Part shown: positions 9,231 through 16,924 of the stretch, one piece after another
How positions within the stretch are numbered: the first letter of the stretch is position 1
Layout of the letters: every line of letters starts with the position of its first letter
Assembly: GCA_963977415.1 (NCBI GenBank)
Contig: CAXBOS010000002.1
Span: 323,268 to 387,267, forward strand
From: Croceimicrobium sp963977415
Lineage (GTDB): Bacteria; Bacteroidota; Bacteroidia; Flavobacteriales; Schleiferiaceae
Reading direction: 5' to 3'
DNA length: 64,000 nt
The notes under the pieces: model-generated
What the model saw: the letters and a program-made list of their open reading frames with translations, nothing else
Database searches by the model: none
Told to the model about the DNA's origin: nothing
Made by a program: the position numbers and the translations under genes

Positions 9231-9316
9231 GGGCCTTACCCTCCGGGTCGGGCTTTTCGCTGCAAGTCCTCGCTCGTGCCTCGCTGTGGGCTTTCCGCTA
9301 CAATCCCTAAGGCGGG
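9231..9316. repeat. Dispersed repeat of about 86 bp, copy A
   Basis: This segment is about 85-90% identical to 16732-16816. Inside it a 20-bp unit GGGCTTTTCGCTGCAAGTCC (9250-9269) is repeated as GGGCTTTCCGCTACAATCC (9288-9306), separated by a TCGCTCG and CTCGCTG stretch. Both copies in the window start with GGGCCTT directly after a terminator T-run. From memory, related GC-richer intergenic elements are common in Bacteroidota. The short minus-strand reading frame across it is not a gene. Confidence 0.8.
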
Positions 9317-9449
9317 TCTTACGTTTTTCAAAGTAATATTCGACTAAAGATTTCAGCGCAAATAGTCCGCGTTCCCCTCTCATTGGTAAATTTATAGGAC
9401 TCAAAATCAGTTACTAACATATCTTATTTAGAAAGTTTTTAAATAAGGC

Positions 9450-9480
9450 TTGCCCATTTTAACAAGGGATTTTAACTTTG
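9450..9480 (+). promoter_or_regulatory. Promoter of the iron-type operon
   Basis: TAACTTTG at 9473-9480 is a perfect TAnnTTTG box, and a TTG at 9450-9452 lies 20 bp upstream. The first gene starts at 9519. Confidence 0.6.
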
Positions 9481-9518
9481 CGGCATTATACTATTTTAAT
9501 TAAATCTAAATAAGCATA

Positions 9519-10754
9519 ATGCGTAAATCTCTGCCCTTACTCTCGGCTCTATCCCTTGGTTTAATCATCTTTTCTAGTTGTGAAAAAGACGAAAACACTA
9601 CAACCAATCAAACTCCTGCGGTAACTGCTCCCACTTTCTACAATTTTGAAAGAAACAATGCCAGCAGCGTTAATTTTTCGGGCCAAAGCGAACGCTTAGC
9701 CATGGGTGCTGAACTCAGTGCGGCCCTGCTCGATTTTTCCAAAAGCAGCCAAGACCTGCAAGAAATGTTTGCTAATGCTGACTCCCTTGGCAACGACGTA
9801 GATCCATATACTGATGCCACCTTGAATGCTTCTAGCAAAAGCATCCGCTCTAAGGTCGCCGCTTCTTACGAATTATTTAGTGCGAATAGCGCTCTCAGTG
9901 CTACGATTAAAGCCGACATGGAATCTTTTATCGATCTGCAAGTAGCGGAAATCTACTCCGCTCGTAATGAAGCCGCATCTGCTGGCAAAGCTGGGCAAAT
10001 CGCCGATGGTTCAGCCGTGCGTTACGTTAACGCTCAAGGATTCGAATACAATGAGTTCCTTATTAAATCTCTTATTGGTGCTCTCTGCGTAGACCAAATG
10101 CTTAACAACTACCTCAGTCTTTCCGTTTTAGATGAAGGCAATAACCGCGAGGATAATGATAATACCCTCCTCTTAGAAGGAACCAATTTTACTAATATGG
10201 AGCACAAATGGGATGAAGCTTATGGTTACCTATTTGGCCTAGCCGATGATCCCAGTAATCCTTTAACTAATCTTGGTGCCAATGATGTTTTTCTTAATAA
10301 ATACCTCGCCAGAGTTAATGGCGATGCCGACTTCAGTTCTTACGCCCAAGATATTTTCAATGCTTTTAAATTAGGCAGAGCGGCTATTTTAGCGGGTGAA
10401 TACAGTATTCGTGACCAACAAATTGCCATTATAAAAGATCGTGTTTCCAATATTATCGGCATTCGCTCAGTTTACTATTTGCAAGCCGCTAAAAATGCTT
10501 TTGCGGCTAATCAGCCTGGCACGGCTCTCCACGATTTAGGGGAAGCCTATGGTTTTATTTATAGCCTAATGTTTACGCAAAATCCCAATACCCAAGCGCC
10601 CTATTTTACCGCTCAAGAGGTGGAAAACATCTTAAGCGATTTAATTAGCCAAGGTCCCAACGGTTTATGGGATTTAGACGCTGCCACACTTGATAATTTG
10701 TCGAACCAAATTGCCGACCGTTTTAGCTTTAGTGTAAACCAAGCTGCCAATTAA
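9519..10754 (+). CDS. DUF4856 domain-containing lipoprotein
   Basis: The 411-residue protein begins MRKSLPLLSALSLGLIIFSS followed by Cys21, a lipoprotein signal. The mature part opens with PTFYNFERNNASSVNFSGQS and contains KWDEAYGYLFGL and DIFNAFKLGRAAI, features I associate with DUF4856. This Bacteroidota lipoprotein family is usually found next to imelysin-like proteins. It is first in a tight operon with an imelysin (11 bp later), HTTM and FecA-like receptor genes. A role in iron or heme capture is inferred from context only. Confidence 0.85.
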   Translation: MRKSLPLLSALSLGLIIFSSCEKDENTTTNQTPAVTAPTFYNFERNNASSVNFSGQSERLAMGAELSAALLDFSKSSQDLQEMFANADSLGNDVDPYTDATLNASSKSIRSKVAASYELFSANSALSATIKADMESFIDLQVAEIYSARNEAASAGKAGQIADGSAVRYVNAQGFEYNEFLIKSLIGALCVDQMLNNYLSLSVLDEGNNREDNDNTLLLEGTNFTNMEHKWDEAYGYLFGLADDPSNPLTNLGANDVFLNKYLARVNGDADFSSYAQDIFNAFKLGRAAILAGEYSIRDQQIAIIKDRVSNIIGIRSVYYLQAAKNAFAANQPGTALHDLGEAYGFIYSLMFTQNPNTQAPYFTAQEVENILSDLISQGPNGLWDLDAATLDNLSNQIADRFSFSVNQAAN

Positions 10755-10765
10755 TTGTATAGATA

Positions 10766-11893
10766 ATGATGCAAATGATGAAGAGAAGAATGATGGGACG
10801 ATTGCTAAGCTTGTTCCTAATGTTGATTGTGAGTTTTGCTTGTTCTAATGAGGAATCTGGCGACAGCCAAAACCAAGATAATTTTGATCGATCTGCCATG
10901 CTTGTACATTGGGCCGACGATTATATTTTGCCCGCCTATCAAAATTACAATCGGGAAGTAATGTCTTTAAAGTCCGCGGCCAATCAGTTTAGCAGCGCTC
11001 CTAGCCTTAATTTGCATAGCGATTTGCACGCCCAATTTGTGAAAGCCTATACCGCTTGGCAGTGGGTAAGCTTTTTAGAAATCGGTCCCGCGGAAGCCAA
11101 TAACCTGCGAAACTTCACAAATATCTACCCCACTAGCGCCACTGAAATTGAACAGGCTCTAGTAAACACCAATTACAATCTCAGCCTACCTTCTACTTTT
11201 AACGAACAAGGTTTCCCCGCCATCGACTATTTACTCAGTGGCTTAGGTGATGCTAGTACAACAGTGAACCAATTTACCAGCAATGCCAATTATGGGCGCT
11301 ACCTTAGTGCGCTAAGTGAGCGTTTGGAAGCCATGAGTACGCAGGTCTTAAATGATTGGAATGTGACTTACCGCAGTGAATTTATAAGCAACACCGGTTC
11401 CTCTGCTACTGCTTCTACTAATAAATTAATTAACGATTTTATTTACCACTTCGAGAAAGAACTTAGGGCCGGAAAAGTGGGAATTCCCGCGGGTATTTTT
11501 TCGGGTAGTCCTTTAGCACAAAATGTGGAAGGGTATTACAGTGATAGCCTTAGCAAGTCACTTTTCCTGGAATCTTTAAAGGCCCACCGTGCCTTTTTCC
11601 AAGGCAGTGGTTTCTTAAATGAGGCATCAGGCAACAGTTTAGAGCAGTATTTGAATTACCTCAATATCGAAAACCAAGGCGAGCTTTTAAGCGCAAAAAT
11701 CATTAATCAGATGGCGATGGCCGAAAGCTTGGCCGTAGATTTACCCGCGAGCTTTTCTTCCCTTGCCGCTAATTCCAATCAGGATTTATTAGTCCTTTAC
11801 GATGAGCTCCAAAAAGCGGTGGTTTTACTCAAGGTAGATATGCTACAAGCCCTCAATGTTCGCGTAGATTATATCGACGCCGACGGCGATTAG
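10766..11893 (+). CDS. Imelysin family lipoprotein
   Basis: The protein has 375 residues and a lipoprotein signal with Cys26 in VSFACSNEE; several ATGs near the start leave the exact first residue uncertain. The imelysin fold is indicated by YTAWQWVSFLEIGPAEANNL and by QGFPAIDYLLSGL. In peptidase-like imelysins and EfeM the latter motif reads GxHxxE; here His and Glu are replaced by Pro151 and Asp154 (GFPAID), so metal binding may differ. It lies 11 bp after the DUF4856 gene and directly abuts the HTTM gene, pointing to an iron-uptake role. Confidence 0.85.
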   Translation: MMQMMKRRMMGRLLSLFLMLIVSFACSNEESGDSQNQDNFDRSAMLVHWADDYILPAYQNYNREVMSLKSAANQFSSAPSLNLHSDLHAQFVKAYTAWQWVSFLEIGPAEANNLRNFTNIYPTSATEIEQALVNTNYNLSLPSTFNEQGFPAIDYLLSGLGDASTTVNQFTSNANYGRYLSALSERLEAMSTQVLNDWNVTYRSEFISNTGSSATASTNKLINDFIYHFEKELRAGKVGIPAGIFSGSPLAQNVEGYYSDSLSKSLFLESLKAHRAFFQGSGFLNEASGNSLEQYLNYLNIENQGELLSAKIINQMAMAESLAVDLPASFSSLAANSNQDLLVLYDELQKAVVLLKVDMLQALNVRVDYIDADGD

Positions 11894-13264
11894 ATGGTAA
11901 AAAAGCTAAAATATTATCTCTCCCAAGATGTGGAGGCCGCTCCCCTAGCGGCCTTTCGCATTTTCTTTGGTATCATGATGTTGTTTAGCATTCTGCGCTT
12001 TTGGTCTTTCGGGTGGATTGATAAGCTTTACCTCCAACCTCAATTCCACTTTAGCTTTTATGGTTTCGAATGGGTTAAACCACTCGGAGTTTACACCTAT
12101 CTCATTTTCTTTATCTGTGCCATCTCGGCGCTTTGCATTGCGCTTGGTTTTTGGTATCGTCTAGCGATTAGCATCTTTTGGCTCAGTTTCACTTATATCG
12201 AGTTGATGGATAAAACCACTTATCTCAATCACTATTACTTTATTTCGGTTTTAAGCTTTCTCCTAATCTTTTTGCCTGCTCAGCGCTACTTCTCCGTAGA
12301 TGCGTATCGAAGGCCACAAATCGCTTCCAAACTCATTCCACGCTATAATATTGATGCCATCAAAGCCCTACTTTTTATTGTATACTTCTACGCAGGTTTG
12401 GCAAAAATCAATTCCGACTGGCTTCTAGAAGCCCAACCTCTCGCCACTTGGTTGCCCGGTAAATACGATTTACCTTTCATAGGCCCCCTGCTCGAAGAAC
12501 GATGGTTGCATTATACTTTCAGTTGGGGTGGAATGCTGTATGATTTAAGCATCCCTTTTCTGCTTCTTTATAAGCCCACCCGTAATTTCGCCTTTGTTTT
12601 GGTGGTTATTTTCCACGTCCTCACTCGCATTCTCTTTCCTATTGGCATGTTTCCCTACATAATGATTGTGAGCGCCTTAATCTTCTTTGATGCCAGCTTC
12701 CATCAACGCATTTTGAAATTTATCAAAAACATCTTTCGCCTTCCCTCTCCTTCTACGCATCTGCCTAGGAGCAAGGTAAAACGAAATACTGCATTTGAAA
12801 AGGCAAAAATTGGCTTTATCGCCCTTTTACTCATTAGCCAGATCCTCATTCCTTGGCGCCACCTTTTTTACCCGGGCGAACTCTTCTGGCATGAACAAGG
12901 CTTTCGCTTTAGCTGGCGCGTGATGCTGATGGAAAAAGCGGGTTACACGAACTTCAAGATTTACGATCCGCAAAGAGGTGAAAGTTTTCAAGTGGACAAT
13001 CAACAATTTTTAAGCACTTTTCAAGAAAAGCAAATGAGCTTTCAGCCCGATTTTATTCTCGAATACGCGCATTTTTTAGAAGACCATTTCCGCCGCAGCG
13101 AAAACCGTGGAGACCTACAGATTTACGCCGAAAGCTATGTGGCCTTGAACGGTCGTTCCAGTCAAGTATTTATTAATCCTAAAGTCGATCTCAGCCAAGA
13201 AAAACGCGGCTGGGCCAATAAAACCTGGATTCTTCCATTCAATGATACGATTTACGGTTTATAG
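11894..13264 (+). CDS. HTTM domain (vitamin K-dependent gamma-carboxylase-like) membrane protein
   Basis: This 456-residue protein has several membrane segments over its first 270 residues, including MDKTTYLNHYYFISVLSFLL, the typical KxxYLNHYYF motif of HTTM proteins related to gamma-glutamyl carboxylase. The C-terminal part is soluble, with HEQGFRFSWRVMLMEKAGY. The biochemical role of bacterial HTTM proteins in such loci is not established. It starts at the base after the imelysin stop, and its last 23 bp overlap the receptor gene in another frame, so all four genes are probably translated together. Confidence 0.85.
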   Translation: MVKKLKYYLSQDVEAAPLAAFRIFFGIMMLFSILRFWSFGWIDKLYLQPQFHFSFYGFEWVKPLGVYTYLIFFICAISALCIALGFWYRLAISIFWLSFTYIELMDKTTYLNHYYFISVLSFLLIFLPAQRYFSVDAYRRPQIASKLIPRYNIDAIKALLFIVYFYAGLAKINSDWLLEAQPLATWLPGKYDLPFIGPLLEERWLHYTFSWGGMLYDLSIPFLLLYKPTRNFAFVLVVIFHVLTRILFPIGMFPYIMIVSALIFFDASFHQRILKFIKNIFRLPSPSTHLPRSKVKRNTAFEKAKIGFIALLLISQILIPWRHLFYPGELFWHEQGFRFSWRVMLMEKAGYTNFKIYDPQRGESFQVDNQQFLSTFQEKQMSFQPDFILEYAHFLEDHFRRSENRGDLQIYAESYVALNGRSSQVFINPKVDLSQEKRGWANKTWILPFNDTIYGL

Positions 13265-15710
13265 CTTTTTATGGCTCTTCAGCCTCGCGCTTAATGCGCA
13301 AGTTAAGTTAGAGGGACAAGTATTTTCGGCCCTGGATACTAGCGCTTTGACGGGAGTAGAAATTTTTAATGTGCAAAGTGAGAACTTAGCTGTTACCAAT
13401 AATCAAGGGTTTTTCAAGCTAAAACTCGCCGCCAACTCGATACAAGATTTAGTATTCTTTAGCTACCAATACCAAAGTGCTAAAGTCCAGCTTAATCTAA
13501 GCCAAGACAGCAGTCTGAAATTCTATCTTTACCCTTTAGGCGAAGAATTAGACGAAGTATTAATCCAGCAAAAACGCGCCGAAGCCTTTCGTGGAAGCAG
13601 ACTAAACGAGGTAGAAGGAACCGCCGTTTATGCAGGTAAAAAGTCTGAAGTCATTGTTTTAGAAAATACCGTGGCCAATCTCGCGGCTAATAATGCACGC
13701 CAGGTTTTTGCGCAAGTGGTGGGTTTAAACATCTATGAAAATAATGATGCAGGATTACAGTTAAATATAGGTGGACGTGGCCTCGATCCTAATCGCAGCA
13801 GTAATTTCAATGTGCGGCAAAATGGCTACGACATTAGCGCCGATGTACTCGGTTATCCCGAAAGTTATTATACCCCGACCGCTGAAGCTTTAGATGAAAT
13901 TCAAGTGGTACGTGGGGCCGCTTCTTTGCAGTATGGCACCCAATTTGGCGGCTTTCTCAATTTTAAAATGAAAGGTCCCGCAAAGGACACTTCTTTGGCC
14001 ATAGTCCAGCGTAATACCCTGGGTAGTTTTGGACTTTTCACCAATTTTACCAGCCTTAGCGGGACTAAAGGAAAATGGGGCTATTATAGCTTTTTTAATT
14101 ATAAAGAAGGTCAGGGTTGGCGGCCCAATTCGCAATTCAGCTCGCGAAATGTTTACGCTCATTTAGAGTATAATTTCACCTCTGAAACCCAGTTAGCGGC
14201 CGAATATACCCTCCTTAATTATTTGGCCAAACAAGCAGGCGGCTTAACCGATAGCCAGTTTGAGCGCGATCCGCTGTACAGTAATCGCAGTCGAAATTGG
14301 TTTCAGGTGAATTGGCAGCTCTACGCTTTAAAATTCAAACATCGCTTTGCCAATAGGGCCGATTTCAGTGTAAACCTATTTGCCCTCAATGCCCAACGCA
14401 ATGCCGTGGGCCTTAGAGGTAACCCAAATAACCTTAATGCCAACCCTATTAGTCAGCTCGACGAACAAAATAGCGACGGTACCTTTCTCAGTCCACGCGA
14501 TTTAATTAAAGGTAACTTCGTTAATGCTGGTGCGGAAATTCGCTATTTACAGCGTTATGAAATTAGGTACACCAAAAGTGTTTTTCTAATCGGCAGCAAA
14601 TACTACCAAGCACAAAACTCAGCCCTGCAAGGCCCCGGTAGCAATGCCAGCGATGCTAATTTTTCTTTGGCCCAAAGCGAATTCCCCGACTATGCCAGTC
14701 AGAGTGAATTCGAATTTCCCAACCGAAATTTTTCCCTCTTTAGCGAAAACATCTTTTACCTAAGTCCTAAATTCTCGCTTACGCCTGGAATGCGCTTCGA
14801 GTATATAAAAACCGCTAGTGCTGGCACTTACCAATTGGTAAATTTCGACAATGCAGGAAACCCTATTTTCCGCGACACGCTTAGCGATAACCGCGACTTC
14901 GAAAGAGCTTTTGTGCTAGCGGGTTTAGGGGCTTCTTTCAAACCTAAAACGGGACTAGAACTCTACGCGAACTTCTCCCAAAACTACCGCTCTGTAACTT
15001 TCAGCGATATCCGCACCGTAAATCCTACCTTTATTATTGATCCCGATATTAGCGATGAAACCGGCTTTACCGCCGACATCGGCAGCCGTGGAAAAATCAA
15101 AGAAAAAATCAGTTATGACCTAAGCCTTTTTAGCTTGCTTTACAATAATCGCATCGGCATTATCCTTAATAACCGCGCACAAAGGGTGCGGAAAAATATC
15201 GGTAATGCACTCATCTACGGAGTGGAAACTTTTGTGGAAGTTAATTGGCTAAACACCTTCGGTAAAGTTGATAGTCCTTTCCAGCTAAGTTCCTTTGTTA
15301 ATGCGGCCTTCACCTCTTCGCGCTACTTAGCTAGTGAAGATAATAATGTAGTGGGTAAAAGAGTGGAATTCATTCCCCAGAATAACCTAAAACTAGGTCT
15401 CAAAGGAGGCTATAAAAAGTTGGTCGCGAGCTTACAATATACTTACATTAGCGAGCAATTTACCGATGTCGAAAACTCCGCAGTTGCCACGGAGGGCGAC
15501 CTGCGCGAAGGGATTATTGGTTTAATTCCTGCCTATCAAATCCTCGATTTTTCCCTCTCGTATCAATACCAACGCTATACCCTCGAAGCGGGTTGTAATA
15601 ACCTCGCCAACGAAATTTACTTTACCCGTCGCGCTACAGGTTATCCAGGCCCAGGCATTATTCCCTCCGACCCGCGTAGTTTTTACCTAAGCTTGGGTGT
15701 TAAATTTTGA
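13242..15710 (+). CDS. TonB-dependent receptor, FecA-like
   Basis: The 822-residue outer-membrane protein has a signal peptide ending near LNAQ, a carboxypeptidase-regulatory-like domain at about residues 22-100, a plug (NIGGRGLDPNRSSNFNVRQN, then DEIQVVRGAASLQYGTQFGG), and a long beta-barrel ending in FYLSLGVKF. The plug pattern GYPESYYTP before the VVRG box resembles ferric dicitrate-type receptors. Its ATG lies 23 bp inside the HTTM gene. It is probably the transporter of the DUF4856, imelysin and HTTM system; the ligand is unproven. Confidence 0.88.
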   Translation: MIRFTVYSFLWLFSLALNAQVKLEGQVFSALDTSALTGVEIFNVQSENLAVTNNQGFFKLKLAANSIQDLVFFSYQYQSAKVQLNLSQDSSLKFYLYPLGEELDEVLIQQKRAEAFRGSRLNEVEGTAVYAGKKSEVIVLENTVANLAANNARQVFAQVVGLNIYENNDAGLQLNIGGRGLDPNRSSNFNVRQNGYDISADVLGYPESYYTPTAEALDEIQVVRGAASLQYGTQFGGFLNFKMKGPAKDTSLAIVQRNTLGSFGLFTNFTSLSGTKGKWGYYSFFNYKEGQGWRPNSQFSSRNVYAHLEYNFTSETQLAAEYTLLNYLAKQAGGLTDSQFERDPLYSNRSRNWFQVNWQLYALKFKHRFANRADFSVNLFALNAQRNAVGLRGNPNNLNANPISQLDEQNSDGTFLSPRDLIKGNFVNAGAEIRYLQRYEIRYTKSVFLIGSKYYQAQNSALQGPGSNASDANFSLAQSEFPDYASQSEFEFPNRNFSLFSENIFYLSPKFSLTPGMRFEYIKTASAGTYQLVNFDNAGNPIFRDTLSDNRDFERAFVLAGLGASFKPKTGLELYANFSQNYRSVTFSDIRTVNPTFIIDPDISDETGFTADIGSRGKIKEKISYDLSLFSLLYNNRIGIILNNRAQRVRKNIGNALIYGVETFVEVNWLNTFGKVDSPFQLSSFVNAAFTSSRYLASEDNNVVGKRVEFIPQNNLKLGLKGGYKKLVASLQYTYISEQFTDVENSAVATEGDLREGIIGLIPAYQILDFSLSYQYQRYTLEAGCNNLANEIYFTRRATGYPGPGIIPSDPRSFYLSLGVKF

Positions 15711-15772
15711 TCCAACAGCCCTAAAAACTGTTTGCTCTCAATACCTTAGCCTCATTATTTACGACCACGGCT

Positions 15773-16714
15773 ATGAAAAAAACCCTTTTAGTATTAACCT
15801 TTGGTATTTTCCTTAGCCTCAATTTATATAGTCAGGATTTACAAATTTTCAATCTGAGCCAGCAAGAGTTTTCGGACGATGAATCGATTCTATACACCTC
15901 TCTATCTGATATTTATAGGATTTCCTCCAATCCCGATTCAGCTGCGCTACCTTTAGATTTAATAGGCGATGACCGCGATACGGTTTACCCAATTATTACC
16001 CTCGACTCTAACTTTCGTGCCTTGTTTTTAGCCTCTACTGGCCTTAGTGAAAATCATAATTTATACTTCTTCGATGCCATTTACTCCAAAACGAAAATCA
16101 TTCCCATTCATAAACTAAAATCGGTGGCGGTTTTAAGTATTTATTACAACGATTACTATGGTTCGGTAGAAGCCAATGACTATCAAATTGGTTTTGAAAT
16201 CGACCCCGCATTATTGGCGGAAGACGGCAGTAACTTCATCCTCATCGCCTTTGGTAAAGAAAACCCTTTTTCGGAAAAGCCACTCAGTCCCATCATTTGG
16301 GAAGCCATTAGCCCTAATTCCGATCCTATTCTGCAGGCCTATTTATCAAATGACAGCTTAAAAAAAATCAATTTTATCAATACGCATCGTTTTAATATTC
16401 AAAACCTTAGCTATTACTTAGCCGAGGATGATAACCACCTACTCAATGCCCGTAAGCTTTGTATTTACAACCGGGAAAGTAAAACATGGCTTTTCGACCA
16501 TAATTTCCTCGAAGGCGAAAGTGCTTCTCATACCCCCATTATCACCACGCCCAATACCGATCCACGTTTCGTTTACCAATGGACGGGGAATTTCTTTAAA
16601 AATCAACCGGCTATGATTTTTGGTATGCAGTATCAATCCTTTGGCTGCCCCAGTTTTTTTAGTATCGAAAAGCAGAGCCAAGAAACGGTAATGAACTGCG
16701 ACAATCGCCATTAA
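15773..16714 (+). CDS. Secreted protein of unknown function
   Basis: The 313-residue protein has a signal peptide (MKKTLLVLTFGIFLSLNLYS, cleavage near SQD). The rest is polar and beta-rich, with no motif or sorting domain that I recognise. It starts 62 bp after the TonB receptor and may be read from the same transcript. Its stop codon lies inside the hairpin of the terminator that follows. Confidence 0.6.
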   Translation: MKKTLLVLTFGIFLSLNLYSQDLQIFNLSQQEFSDDESILYTSLSDIYRISSNPDSAALPLDLIGDDRDTVYPIITLDSNFRALFLASTGLSENHNLYFFDAIYSKTKIIPIHKLKSVAVLSIYYNDYYGSVEANDYQIGFEIDPALLAEDGSNFILIAFGKENPFSEKPLSPIIWEAISPNSDPILQAYLSNDSLKKINFINTHRFNIQNLSYYLAEDDNHLLNARKLCIYNRESKTWLFDHNFLEGESASHTPIITTPNTDPRFVYQWTGNFFKNQPAMIFGMQYQSFGCPSFFSIEKQSQETVMNCDNRH

Positions 16715-16731
16715 AGTGATGGCTCTTTTTT
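16707..16731 (+). terminator. Terminator overlapping a stop codon
   Basis: GCCAT at 16707-16711 pairs with ATGGC at 16719-16723, followed by a T-rich run. The TAA at 16712-16714 is the first part of the loop, so the 5-bp stem begins inside the coding sequence. Repeat copy B follows directly. Confidence 0.65.
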
Positions 16732-16816
16732 GGGCCTTCCCCTCTGGGTCGCGCTTTACGCTGCAAGTCCTCGCTCGTACCTCGCTGTGGGCTTTCCGCT
16801 GCAATCGCTAAGGCGG
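16732..16816. repeat. Dispersed repeat of about 86 bp, copy B
   Basis: This is a close match to 9231-9316, including GGGCCTT at the start, CTGCAAGTCCTCGCTCGT in the middle and a GCTAAGGCGG tail. As with copy A, it starts immediately after a terminator T-run. The 121-residue minus-strand reading frame that crosses it is not supported as a gene. Confidence 0.8.
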
Positions 16817-16924
16817 TAAAATAAGCCTATCGTTTATTAAAAGTAGCTTCCTTCGCCTCTTAAGCTTGGGCTTGGTATCTTTGAACTTCCTACTCCGTAA
16901 ATTTTAATCCCAGTAAAGCTCAAC

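Noticed and set aside
9201..9404. 67-residue basic reading frame on the minus strand
   Set aside because: It runs across a terminator and repeat copy A. The Arg/Lys-rich sequence comes from the repeat, not from a gene.
16439..16804. 121-residue minus-strand reading frame
   Set aside because: Most of it is antisense to the secreted protein gene, and the rest is repeat copy B.
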